Shown in pieces: positions 11,971 to 22,927 of a stretch of 64,000 nucleotides of DNA. The stretch's first letter is position 1. The number at the start of each line of letters is the position of its first letter. The stretch is from NCBI RefSeq assembly GCF_030704535.1, contig NC_081822.1, positions 4,641,001 through 4,705,000 on the forward strand, written 5' to 3'. A program made the translations under genes and the position numbers. The DNA comes from Vitis vinifera (Eukaryota > Streptophyta > Magnoliopsida > Vitales > Vitaceae). The notes beneath the pieces are model-generated. The model ran no database searches. It worked only from the letters and a program-made list of their open reading frames with translations, and had not been told where the DNA came from.

Positions 11971-13370
11971 GAGTTTTGGGTCAAAATGGTCATTTTAAAA
12001 AAAAAAAATTGTAACATCTAACCACTCTTTGAAACTTATGTTCAAATTAGGCTCTTTGGTACCACGTAGACGCCGTCTTCATTAAAAAATATTTTTTTCA
12101 TCATTTTAGTTAAAGTCGCAGTTGATAATCGCGATTTCATTTTTGAACTAAAGTCGCAGTTGGCAATTGTGGCTTCATTTTTAAACTAAAGTCGCAGTTG
12201 ACAATTGCAGTTTTATTTTTGAAAAAACTGTAGTTGTCAACTGAGACTTTAGTTAATTTTTTTTTAAAATTTAAAATTTAATTAAAAATTATTAAATTAC
12301 AAATTTATGATTGAAAAATTAAAATATACTTAAATAATAAATTATTTATATTTAAATTTAAAAATCTAGTATTACTTCAGCAAACATAAATTGATAAATA
12401 GAATATATTATAAATGAATATTTTATTTATTAATAAATTAATAATCTTAAAATAATAAACTTGTATAACATATAAATAATATATAAAATTGTATAATTTA
12501 TTAATTTAAGATATTTAATTTGTTGTTTTTTAAAATATTAATTTATTTGTATTATGATAAATTTATCTTTATCGAAATAATTGTATACTTTTAAGCTGCA
12601 ATTGATAACTAAGATTTCAATTATAATTTTTTTTACTTTCAAATTTAATTAAAAACTATTAAATTACAATTTATGATTGAAATTTAAAAAATATACTTAA
12701 ATAATAAATTATTTATATTTAAACTTAAATTATTTATAAGAACATGTTCATATTTAAATATAAATAATTTATTATTTAAGTATATTTTTTAAATTTCAAT
12801 TAATTTTTAATTAAATTTGAAAGTAAAAAAAAAAAATTATAATTGAAATCTCAATTATCAATTGCGGGTTAAAAGTATATTATTATTTTGATAAAGATAA
12901 ATTTATCATAATACAAATAAATTAATATCTTAAAAAACAAAAAATTAAATATCTTAAATTAATAAATTATATAATTTTATATATTATTTATATGTTATAT
13001 AAGTTTATTATTTTAAGATTATTAATTTATTAATAAATAAAAATATTTATTTGTAATATATTTTATTTATCAATTTATATTTATTAAAGTAATACTAGAT
13101 TTTTAAATTTAAATATAAATAATTTATTATTTAAGTATATTTTTAAATTTTAATCATAAATTATAATTTAATAATTTTTAATTAAATTTTAAATTTTTTT
13201 AAAAAATTAACTAACAGTTAACAATTACGACTTCAATTAAAATGACGAAATTTTTTTTTAATAATATAATATTTAGGTGTTACCAAAAAAAATCAATTTG
13301 AACATCATAAGTCTCAAAGTGGCGGATGTTACCATTTTTTTTTTTTAAGGTTCATTTTGACCCAAAACTC
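11971..13370. mobile_element. Foldback Mutator-like element (long palindrome)
   Basis: A 1400-bp element that is almost entirely an inverted repeat. Left end GAGTTTTGGGTCAAAATG; the right end is the same 18 bases in reverse complement. Perfect 9-bp direct repeats TATTTTTAA flank it (11962-11970 and 13371-13379); a 9-bp TSD is the Mutator superfamily hallmark. The arms meet near 12744/12745 at AACATGTT. The left arm is longer, carrying three copies of a roughly 39-bp unit (AAGTCGCAGTTG...) at about 12110-12230 against one at the right. It encodes no protein, so it is non-autonomous. Confidence 0.88.
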
Positions 13371-13757
13371 TATTTTTAAAATCTGGTTTTCAAAACAATC
13401 ATGGAGGATGATGAGTTGTTCTCCAAAGACGTTCAAATAAATGTATTTATAATTTAGAAAATGGTAAAAAAAAATAACAAAATGGAAGAAAAATAATAAA
13501 GAAAAGAAAAGTTTGACGATGATAAAAAGTCACCCCTAGGCTCTTAATGTCCTTAGCTGTAAACGTAGGGTTTTTGATTTTTCACAGCGAAAGACAGATC
13601 CGCACTCAACCAGATTAATTTCGAACGCGCTATTGAGTATTGAGCTGGCATTTGCTTCGCTTTTCGCCTTTTCCCTTCCTTCTCGGCACTTTCATTCATA
13701 CCCTCCCCCTCGCTCCTCTCACGCTGTTGGTCACACTCTCCCCACTGCCTATTTTAC

Positions 13758-13766
13758 TATATATAT
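13758..13766 (+). promoter_or_regulatory. TATA box of EXORDIUM-like gene 2
   Basis: TATATATAT about 104 bases before the ATG at 13870, a spacing like that of gene 1. Confidence 0.7.
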
Positions 13767-13869
13767 GAAACCCCCAATTCATCTTCTCCTCACTCCAAAG
13801 TTCCAAACCCCCACCAAAGCCATCTATCTCTACAGCTTAGCTTCACTGCACTCTAAAGTCCTAACTACC

Positions 13870-14826
13870 ATGGCATCTTTCGTTCCTACTCAATGCCTTT
13901 TACAACTCCTCTTTGTGGCTTCTCTGTTTCCATTCATCTCAGCAGCCAGGAGACTTGCTCAAGACCAGCAACCTCTGCTTCTTCAATACCACAATGGCCC
14001 TCTTCTTTCCGGAAAAATCTCCATTAATCTCATCTGGTACGGAAAGTTCAAGCCTTCCCAACGCGCCATTGTTTCTGATTTCATTACCTCCCTCTCTTCC
14101 TCCAAAACCACCCCCCACCAACCCTCTGTTGCGGCGTGGTGGAATACCATCGACAAATACTACCTCCTCATTAAGTCCAAGAAATCCACCTCCCTCGGTC
14201 TCTCCCTAGGCACCCAAATCCTCGACGAGAACTACTCTTTGGGTAAATCACTGACCAGTCGAAATCTCAAACAGTTGGCAGCAAAGGGGCAGCAGAGCAA
14301 CGCCATTAACGTAGTCTTGACATCTTCTGATGTAGCCGTTGAAGGGTTCTGCTCCAGCAGGTGCGGAACACATGGGTCTTCTCCCAGCTCCAAGACTGCT
14401 AAGGTTAATGGCAAGATCTCCAAGTTCGCATACATCTGGGTGGGTAACTCCGAGACTCAGTGCCCAGGTCAATGCGCATGGCCATTCCACCAGCCCATTT
14501 ACGGACCCCAGAGTCCACCCCTGTCCGCACCCAACAACGATGTGGGTATGGAAGGTATAGTTATGAACCTGGCTAGCCTCTTGGCTGGAACTGTTACGAA
14601 CCCCTTTGGAAATGGATACTACCAAGGTTCCGCAGAGGCTCCCCTGGAGGCTGCATCGGCTTGCCCTGGGATTTATGGGAAGGGCGCGTACCCTGGCTAT
14701 GCCGGAAAGCTGTTGGAGGATCCCACCACAGGTGCTAGCTATAATGCCAATGGTGTGAATGGGAGGAAGTACCTGCTTCCTGCATTGCTTGATCCTTCAA
14801 CTTCCACCTGTTCTACTCTGGTCTGA
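13870..14826 (+). CDS. EXORDIUM/PHI-1-like secreted protein 2
   Basis: Single exon, 318 residues. The frame is open further upstream, but the ATG at 13870 (CTACCATGGC context) is downstream of the TATA box and starts a clean signal peptide (MASFVPTQ..., cleavage near FISAA, residues 22-24), so it is the likely start. The PHI-1 region follows gene 1 closely: [81 protein letters not shown]. Predicted as an apoplastic growth-related protein of the EXO/EXL family. It is a tandem paralogue of the gene at 7939; the solo LTR and the foldback element separate them. Confidence 0.93.
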   Translation: MASFVPTQCLLQLLFVASLFPFISAARRLAQDQQPLLLQYHNGPLLSGKISINLIWYGKFKPSQRAIVSDFITSLSSSKTTPHQPSVAAWWNTIDKYYLLIKSKKSTSLGLSLGTQILDENYSLGKSLTSRNLKQLAAKGQQSNAINVVLTSSDVAVEGFCSSRCGTHGSSPSSKTAKVNGKISKFAYIWVGNSETQCPGQCAWPFHQPIYGPQSPPLSAPNNDVGMEGIVMNLASLLAGTVTNPFGNGYYQGSAEAPLEAASACPGIYGKGAYPGYAGKLLEDPTTGASYNANGVNGRKYLLPALLDPSTSTCSTLV

Positions 14827-17520
14827 TAGACTGATACTACTATGCTTCTCTAAATTCATTTAGTTGTATAGCACGGAGAGGATAAGCGATTCTTTGTTTG
14901 TATTTGATTAATTACCATTATGTATTCTTTTTCCCGTCTGAATAAATGAAATTCCAATGTTTTCTTTCATATCCAAACCAGCTCAGCCTTCCTCTGATAT
15001 TTTTTCTTCACATCCCAATCCCAATCCCAACAAAAGCCGCACTGCGCCCTCCTCTGCTATTCAAACTCGTCTGTGGTCAAAATCATTAATGAGATCCACC
15101 ATTGGAGAAAGCTTTATAATAAGGAAAGTTTTAAGCAAAACCTTTAGGACATGGAATGATCTGCTGCTTTTCTCGTCCTATATTTTTAATTTTTAATTTA
15201 AGACTTGATTTTCCAACCTCCTCTACATGCCATCATTATTTATTCTGAAGTTGCAATTGAAAGAAACGTTTATAGCACGTTTTGCAGGAATATTATTAAT
15301 AATTTAACTATGTAACATTCTCAAAAGGCAGTCTAAGAAGATGTATACTTCCAACCTTGGATTTTGTCACAATTATTCATGGCCCGGCCTCCACATGAAA
15401 TTCTAATAGATGTTCAATAATTCAAACGGAAATGTGCAATAGAATATGTCAACCCTTCAATGTGAGGATGGTTTGGCTAAAATTTTAGCTTAAATTAAGA
15501 TTTTAGAGAATATAACATCATAATTTTTTTTCATGTTTGTCGTAAGGAAGATATAAAAAGGGCCTTATCACGTTTGTGATATAAATTTTCTAATTTAATT
15601 TGATAATTTCTTTTTTCTCATGAAAAAAAATTTCCTCAGAATGAATGCAAGTTGGTTTTTGAGATAACAATACGTTGGCTAGATGTGTAATATATGAAAA
15701 ATTAGAAAATAAAATATTTAACAAATTTTCTCCTGTTAATTCAACATTTCTCAATATTTTTATAAAATTAAAATTATTATTTTTAAAATATTATTTATAA
15801 ATCAATTTAAAATATTTAATATTATTATTCTATAACAAAATAACCTATTAATTTTTCTTTTTAACTTTTTAATACCTAATAAAAATAAAATATTAAATCA
15901 ACAAACTACTTAATACTATTTAATTATAAAGTCTATTTAAAATTAAATTCGAAAAAAAAAAAGAAAATACCATCTTAATCATTTCGAATCAATTCTCCAA
16001 ATTAGATTTTGAGGGCTTAATTTTTTAACATAGCATCATTTGAAATTTTGAATCGATACAACTTTTATAATAAATAAGTTTTTGGCTAAAAAGAGTATAT
16101 ATAAAAATAATTTAATTTCACACCGTCTATGTATCTTTGTAAAAAGTTACTTTATAAAAGTATTTGATTCTTAACTTAATTTTTAGAAAAAGCTCCTTAA
16201 TCACGAATCTCTCATTTTTTATATATTTAATAAATTTGTTTTATAAAATTTCTTGAATTGTTTGAAACATATGCTATATGATTTCAATGATATTTAAAGT
16301 AAAACCTTGATCAACTAACTTTCTAGAAGACATAAATTTTTTAGAAATCTAGAACTTTAGGTGTAGCAATAACAAAGATATTTAAGTGGCATACAAGTCA
16401 GATTGTTTTTGAGGAGTTTCAAACTTCAAATCATAACCGGTCCAAATGTTATACATTTGAGCAGGAAACAGAAAGACTGTCACTAATTTGGGGTGTTAGT
16501 TTAGCCAAATTAAGCTAGGGCCATAAGATGTTTGGGACCACCTCGATTTTAAGTCATTTTGCCAACAACTATGGAGGCATTAACAACTAACTAGGCAGGC
16601 CGGACCCTTATCCATTTCTATAAAAGACATCATCTGTATGGCTACCGACCTAAATTTATTGCATGCCAAATGAACAAATTTCATACCCAATAATCACATG
16701 TAACTTCTAATTAGCTGGGTGTAATTGTTTTGTCATTAAAATTGCTGTCCCGGTCCCATCACATGGTGCGAATACATCGTGATTTGTTAACTTAATTGGA
16801 AATATTACAATCCAAACAACTAAGATTGTGGGTATTAATGGAAAATCCAATATTGCAATGTTGATGGTTGCAACTTGCAGCTTGGATCTTATACTTATAG
16901 TCTCACACTTGTTTCACACGTAGTCGATATGATCATGAATAACGGGGTCCATCCCCTAGGGCCCCGTGATAACAACAGAGCACCTAAAAATTAAAATGGT
17001 GTGCATGTAGCCGCCGCCAGGAAAACCATGCCAGTGTTCGGAATAATTTTGGCTTTTGTGTCTTTCAAGCTAGCCGCTTCTCCAGAGAGATGGAAGCACG
17101 GTATCGATCGAATCAAGTGGATCAGGGCCCGGAGTTTTAAATGGCGCACACCGATGTTTTGAGCCATCTAAAACCATGAGCATTATTGATTCCTTGAGTT
17201 ATTTAGAAAATGGGGATGTGCTTTCAGCATATACAAACTCACCTGTGACTATCTTACTCTTAAAGCAAATAATCACGGACGAGTGCTAACCCTAGGATCG
17301 TTATCTTCACATGCAAGGATTACCTACTTGTTATTCCCCCTGTCCCTTGACTTTGGGTTTTATATTTTTGGACGATCAGAAAGAAGGAGACACCTACCCT
17401 TGATAACCACGTCATCAGACACAACCTGGCGAAAACTGCCACGCGTTTGACACTAAAAGTGGTCAATTAATCAACGCGGCACGATTTCAATGTTTCTTCC
17501 ATCACCCCCTTTTGGCCAGC
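14827..17520. other. Intergenic DNA between EXO-like genes 2 and 3
   Basis: A polyadenylation signal AATAAA for gene 2 lies at 14941-14946. The rest is AT-rich with no coding frame I can support. The last kilobase becomes less AT-rich and includes the promoter of gene 3, with CACGTCA at 17408-17414 and ACGCGT at 17441-17446, both resembling known plant bZIP/CAMTA-type sites. Confidence 0.5.
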
Positions 17521-17560
17521 GCCACACGCGCACGCCATGACGACACTACCTTTCTATGAC

Positions 17561-17568
17561 TATAAGTA
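17561..17568 (+). promoter_or_regulatory. TATA box of EXORDIUM-like gene 3
   Basis: TATAAGTA about 96 bases upstream of the ATG at 17664. The upstream in-frame ATG at 17556 precedes this box and so is unlikely to be in the transcript. Confidence 0.6.
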
Positions 17569-17663
17569 TCGCAACAATCGAACTCTTCCTTCACACTCAT
17601 TCCTCACCAATCCAGCTTTTCACACTCTCTGCATCACCTTCACCCCACTACTTTACCTTCTCA

Positions 17664-18569
17664 ATGACTTCTACTTACCATTTCTCCATCTTTGTTTCAC
17701 TTCTCCTACTCTCCTTCCTTCTCAACCCCACCTCCGCCACACCTCGAAAACTCTTCTCTCTTGTTCAAGAGCAACCTCTCATTCTCAAGTACCACAACGG
17801 GCCACTCCTTAAGGGCAACATCACCCTCAATCTCGTTTGGTACGGAAACTTCTCCCCCATCCAACGCTCCATACTCGTCGACTTCCTCCAGTCTCTCAAT
17901 TCCCACACCACCACGCCCCACTCCGTCTCATCGTGGTGGCAGACCATCCAGAAGTACAAAGGAGTCTCCTGCACCCTCGCCGTTGGGAATCAGATCCTCG
18001 ATGAAGACTACTCTCTAGGGAAGTCATTGCGAAGTTCAGACATCATTTCCTTGGCTTCTAGATCAAACCAAAGGAGCGAAATAACCGTGGTGTTCACGTC
18101 GGCAGACGTGGCGGTAGAAGGGTTCTGCATGAGCCGGTGCGGGACTCACGGGTCAACTCAGAGTAAGTGGGCCTACGCGTGGGTGGGTAACTCGGAGACT
18201 CAGTGTCCGGGTCAGTGCGCATGGCCATTTCACCAGCCCATGTATGGACCACAGACTCCGCCGCTGGTGTCTCCAAACGGGGACGTGGGAATTGACGGAA
18301 TGCTGATCAATTTAGCGACTGTTTTGGCGGGAACGGTGACTAATCCGTTTGATAACGGCTACTTTCAAGGGTCGGCTAGCGCGCCGTTAGAGGCGGTGAC
18401 GGCTTGTACAGGTATATTCGGGACAGGAGCTTATCCAGGATATCCCGGCGAAGTTCTGGCGGATGGAACGACTGGGGCTAGCTATAATGCTGTTGGGGTG
18501 GATGGGCGTAAATACTTATTGCCGGCGATGTGGGACCCTCAAACCTCCACCTGCAAGACATTAGTCTGA
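17664..18569 (+). CDS. EXORDIUM/PHI-1-like secreted protein 3 (divergent)
   Basis: Single exon, 301 residues from the ATG at 17664, the first Met after the TATA box and the start of a signal peptide (MTSTYHFSIF..., cleavage near residue 25). The frame is open to 17556, but that would put the signal peptide inside the protein. The PHI-1 region is intact: [79 protein letters not shown]. It lacks the short Ser/Lys-rich insert that genes 1 and 2 carry after CGTHG and differs throughout, so it is the older branch of the cluster. Its third positions are more GC-rich. Role as for the family: secreted growth regulator. Confidence 0.93.
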   Translation: MTSTYHFSIFVSLLLLSFLLNPTSATPRKLFSLVQEQPLILKYHNGPLLKGNITLNLVWYGNFSPIQRSILVDFLQSLNSHTTTPHSVSSWWQTIQKYKGVSCTLAVGNQILDEDYSLGKSLRSSDIISLASRSNQRSEITVVFTSADVAVEGFCMSRCGTHGSTQSKWAYAWVGNSETQCPGQCAWPFHQPMYGPQTPPLVSPNGDVGIDGMLINLATVLAGTVTNPFDNGYFQGSASAPLEAVTACTGIFGTGAYPGYPGEVLADGTTGASYNAVGVDGRKYLLPAMWDPQTSTCKTLV

Positions 18570-19226
18570 AGCCTGAACCTAATGGATGATTTGTGTTCTG
18601 TGTGGTACCAGCAATTGTTTGTTTGGAGGAGCTTTGTACTCCCAGCTTTGAAGTTTGTTCTTTTTTTTCATCAACCTTATCATATGTAAATGTTTATGTA
18701 TCATTAATTAAATTTGTTTCATTAGTCAACCAATCCTCTGTCTCCTTTGCCTTCTAAAAAGTTTCAAATTTTTTCTAACAATTTTGGGTCATTAGGTTTA
18801 GGTGGAAGTTTCAAGTTGACTAACCAGTTAGCTTCTGGATTTAACTTAACCCCATATTAAGCTGAGGAACCAATCTGGTTTTAGCACATGTGCATTGATT
18901 GGTATTCTTTATAATGGAATGTAACTGCTTTCTTTTTTACCCCATGAGAAGATTTCACCATATTGTCCTCCATTCTTGCACACAACCGTATCATCTGACT
19001 GAATTTTCTATGAAATAATAATTATTTTGGTTTTTTTTTTTCATTTTTCTTTTTTCTAACACATATAAAGTAAAAAAAGAAAAAATTATTATTAAAATAA
19101 ATTACAAAATTTATTTATAAATTATATTTATTTTCAATAGAATTAAATTAAAAAAATTAAAGAGATAGGACGAAACCGGAAATTCTCATATTTGTTTCAT
19201 TCGAATCTTTTTAGGGATAGAGTAAC
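18570..19226. other. 3' UTR of EXO-like gene 3 and intergenic DNA
   Basis: Non-coding, increasingly AT-rich sequence up to the target site of the gypsy element. Confidence 0.5.
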
Positions 19227-19231
19227 AATTC

Positions 19232-19661
19232 TGTTGTCGCCTCGCGTATCCGGTGGTCCACGTTGCTGCTATATGGATGGACACGTGATTCTCAACACAC
19301 AAGGGGTTCTTGATTTAGTGGTTGCACCTGCAAAAGGCATCCGGACAGGGTGTCCGGACGCACCCTCCGATGGTATTGTTAGCCATGGTTATTTTAATTG
19401 ACCATCCAGACGATTTATATCCGGATGGCTCATGCTGATCATCCAGATGTGTTGTGGAGACCATCCGGATGTCTACGCTCTGCCTGCGTCGTTTGCTCTT
19501 CCTTGGATAGGGCTTGGCTTTCCTTGAGGTGGTCCGGATAGGATAACTGCACCATGCATACCTTTAGGGGAATCCGGATGATGATGGTCCGGATGATAAT
19601 ATGTGCCACGCGTCACCATGAACTACGTGCCACGTGTTTCTCAAGGGGAGGGGTCCCTACA
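19232..19661 (-). repeat. 3' LTR of the gypsy element, internally deleted
   Basis: 430 bp against 789 bp for the other LTR. The whole difference is one 359-bp gap: GCCATGG joins directly to TTATTTTAATTG at about 19388, whereas the 5' LTR has 28692-29050 in between. The lost piece contains the TATA-rich part of the LTR. Confidence 0.92.
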
Positions 19662-19676
19662 TTGCCCCCCTTTTTA
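19662..19676 (-). other. Polypurine tract
   Basis: On the - strand AAAAAGGGGGGCAA lies directly before the TGTAGGG start of the 3' LTR, where plus-strand DNA synthesis is primed. This fixes the element's orientation. Confidence 0.8.
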
Positions 19677-19892
19677 ACTTGCCTATTTTGCCCGAAAAAA
19701 TGGGCGGGTTAAAAATAACTGGCTTTTGAAATTTGAAGAGGTCCCTTCGTTTGACTAGGCCACGTGGCGAGTGGCGGTGCGGAAGCCAAAAAAGGCATTT
19801 ATGACGAGCCGCCGACCCTGTGTATCCCCAGACAATATGTCGTTTCAATGATATCATGGCTGTTGGTTTGCCTTTCCGAGGGGCTGTCCTGC

Positions 19893-19900
19893 TATAAATA
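19893..19900 (+). promoter_or_regulatory. TATA box of the antisense gene
   Basis: TATAAATA on the + strand, 472 bases before the ATG at 20365 and outside the LTR, so the antisense gene seems to have its own promoter. A likely 5' UTR intron (20107-20338, GTACGT...TGTAG) would shorten the leader to about 210 bases. Confidence 0.65.
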
Positions 19901-20364
19901 GGGCACTGTACCTCTTTTTGCAATTTTTCCTACTGCATTCTCTTGAGAGCCTTTCTTCTTACTGCTTTTTCTGCGCCCTTTGCTTCTCTGAGACAAACTT
20001 CGAAAGCTCTTTTGCACCGGTGTTTTTGTATCGCGACTTTGTCTGTTTGCTGCTGGTGATTTTGTATCGAGGTAGTAACCGTTCTTCTTCTTCGGAGCTT
20101 TATTTGGTACGTACGTCTTTGCTACTGTCACTCCTTTGGTTGCGTTTGCTGGTTCTTTAATCTTGGTTTTTGGCTTGCTTGGGCATTGTTTTGGACAGGT
20201 CGCTTGCAATTGTTGTTGAATGTTGGTATTTTGCTGATGTTCGGGGGTGTTTTGAGGGGTTTTTCTGACTGCTTTGGGTTAGGGTTTGTGTATTTTCTAA
20301 CTGCTTGGTTTGAACCGTTGCATTGCTTTTGTATGTAGGTTGTGGTTTAGCTTTGTGGTACGAA

Positions 20365-22792
20365 ATGGCTCCAAAAAAGACTGTTTCATCTGTCCGGGTT
20401 AGCGAAGCTAGCGAAAAGGCGATAGACAAATTAAATGCGAAGGAGTTCCGGGAGCGATTCCGCATCCCCCATGACGTATTGATAGACTTGGTGAACGAGG
20501 AGGCGGCTATGCCTACTGAGAAAGGTGGAAAAAACGTTATCCTCTTCACAAAGGAACAATTCAACGCGGGGCTCCGGTTCCCTCTGCCGGCGTTGTTCAA
20601 GGAATTCCTCCACTTCTCTCAGATTCCCCCCATCTTTATTCATCCCAACCTTGTCCGGGTGCTGATGGGATGCAGCATCATCAACATGCTGTACAGCCTC
20701 GACCTGACGCTACTGGAAGTGTTCTTTGTCTATTCCCTGAAGAAAGCAAAGACTGATATCTTCAGTGTGTCCGCGCACCTGCCCTCCCTTCAAATGGTAA
20801 CAGAGCTGTCAGATTCAACAAAGGGAGGGGCGAGGGGGCTGGTGGCAGTCCGGGGTGGATGGGCGGGGCTATCGCAGCATCCGTCGAGGCCTTTTTCTCC
20901 AAATTATACCTTAAAAATTCCGGGTAATCTTGTTTTGCGATTTTTTTGTCCGGATTTTGCTTTGCTGACTTTTTGATTTTTCCGGACGGAATTCTCACCT
21001 TTTGTTGCTGTTAATGCAGGTCTGGAATTGAGGGGCCACCTTGTGGATTGGGTGGAAAAGGCGTCCTTTGCCTGCGTCTGCAAATTATTCGAAATAGATC
21101 CCAAGGAGAGGGCCTACAAAACATTGCTCTCCGCGCAGAATTTGATAGAGGTCGTCCGGGAGCCCCAGGAATATGTTATCAATATTCTTCCTAGGAAACT
21201 GGCAAAGGATGAGATAGTGCATGGGGAGCATTATACAGTGAAGGAGCTCCCCCTCTATCAGGAAGCTAAAGAGGCTGACGCTGAAAGGCGGCGAAAGCTC
21301 CTGGAGGATAGAGATCAGAAAAAATCTGAAGGCACTATCCGGAAGGCTCCCGGACAGAAGGGGGGGCCGGACCCTCCTTCAAAGAAAATTCCAGGCAAGA
21401 GGGGGAAGCTTGTGAAGAAGCATGGGAAGGATGTGAAGGAACCCACTCCTCCCAAGGAGTTTCCTTCTCCACAAACTACCTATGAGGGGGAAGTAATGAT
21501 AGAGGAGCCAGTAAATGCTGCTCCGCACTCTATCTCAAGCGGCCCCGGACGCATGTCGGGGTTAAATCATTCGGGTCCTTCCTTAGTCGCGGCTGCGCGT
21601 CTGGCTAACGTGGCTGAGGAAGCTGCATCTATCAACCATCCGGGCAACCTTAATCCGGATGCTGATGCAGCTGAAACGACCCCGTTGGAGGAAGCGGGGG
21701 CAGAAAGCCAAAGTCAGCCTTCCGACGACCCGGATCGCCTGGCCATAGTCCTGGTGAAAGGGCCTCCTCTCAAGAAGCCGCGTTTGACGCGCGATCTACA
21801 GTCCGGACTGTTTGAGCGGCTTCAAGAGCGGCAGCAAGAGATTGAAATTAGCTGCGCTTCTGCCCATGACGCTCATCCGGATGGAGGCGAGGTGGAGATG
21901 GCTACTGAGACCTCAGCCGCCCCGGCAATAATTCCGGATGAGGATGCATCCGGACCTATGCGTCCGAACGAAGATATGGGGGTTCCGATTCCGGGACAAG
22001 AGTTACCTTCTGCTTCCTCCTCTGAGGAGGAATCTGCTGACGATGCCGCTCCTACTAGCCCTTTCAGCTACGCGGAGTTGGAAGTTAAGTTAAAGCAGAT
22101 TACTCCTGACTGGAAAGCCATCAAGCCCTCTGCTAAGATGTTTGATATGATAGAAACGGTACACCGTTGTCTTGTGTTTTTGCTTTTTGACTTTTTGTTG
22201 CACTGGTGTGTTTGTTGTAGTATAATTTATGTTTCTGCTTTTCTTGTTTGCGTGTCAGCTGGTGAGGGGCCTCCGCAGCATGTCTCAACAACACGATCTT
22301 TTTACTCAGTTGCTGCAGACTGCAGACTATATGAGGACCTTCTCCTCTCGGCGCCAAGAGATTGAAAATCAGCTGCGTCTGAGAATGGAGGAGGCTGAGG
22401 CCAATTTATCCACCATGCGAGAGGAAAATGAAGCCCTCCGAGCGGAGCTGGCTGAGGCGAAGAGTCGCGAAGAATCAACTGCGGGTCGCCTATATGAGGT
22501 GGAGGGTGAGGCAGCCCGGCTGAGGGATGAAGTGAGTCAACTCCGGACCGAGGTATCGAATGAAAAGAAACAGAAGGAAGACTTGCAGCTGCGCCTGGAT
22601 GTGCAAAAAGAGGAACTTGAACGGGAGTTTGCTGTGGAAAGGGAGGAACTTGCAGCGGACTACCAGCAGCAAGTGGATGATACGTTTATCTTTGGGTATC
22701 GCTGCTGCATGAAGAAGAACGGCATTAAGCGAGATACCCCTTCAATTCCTCCGGGTGAAGAAAAGAAGCTATATGAGAAGCCCGCTCCCTGA
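20365..22792 (+). CDS. Antisense ORF protein of the gypsy element (3 exons)
   Basis: Three exons joined by GT-AG introns: 20365-20923, 21020-22158, 22259-22792. The phases agree at both junctions and give one 743-residue frame ending GEEKKLYEKPAP. Visible parts: a Lys-rich start (MAPKKT), a globular N-terminal region (FRERFRIPHDVLIDLV to SPNYTLKIPG) resembling the plant 'putative gypsy type transposon' family; a charged, Pro/Glu/Ser-rich low-complexity middle with basic patches (KKIPGKRGKLVKKHGK); and a long coiled coil in exon 3. The start follows a TATA box and likely 5' UTR intron; AATAAA lies after the stop. It is antisense to gag-pol and tail-to-tail with integrase. Function unknown. Antisense ORFs between pol and 3' LTR are known in Tat-lineage elements. 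Confidence 0.82.
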
Positions 22793-22884
22793 TAGTTATC
22801 TCTTTTTGCAATTTTTCTGCTGTAATTTTTCCTTCTGTCTTTTTGTGGTCCGGAGATCTCTTTGTAATTACATTTATTTATATC

Positions 22885-22890
22885 AATAAA
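22885..22890 (+). terminator. Polyadenylation signal of the antisense gene
   Basis: AATAAA 92 bases after the stop codon at 22792 and about 40 bases before the integrase stop on the other strand, so the two transcription units end facing each other. Confidence 0.6.
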
Positions 22891-22927
22891 AATATATTTC
22901 TTTCTCATTTGCACTTGTGTATACTTT

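Noticed and set aside
12280-13200. Scaffold or matrix attachment region explanation for the AT-rich palindrome
   Set aside because: The paired 18-bp ends and 9-bp duplication explain it better as a foldback transposon.
13633-13869. Upstream in-frame extension of EXO-like gene 2
   Set aside because: It has no ATG at its start, spans the TATA box and would bury the signal peptide.
17537-17812. Frames overlapping the start of EXO-like gene 3, including the ATG at 17556
   Set aside because: The ATG is upstream of the TATA box; the other frames are shadows of the PHI-1 coding sequence.
19657-20209. - strand frames near the 3' LTR, including a Lys-rich 105-residue one
   Set aside because: They lie across the polypurine tract and the promoter/leader of the antisense gene; no domain.
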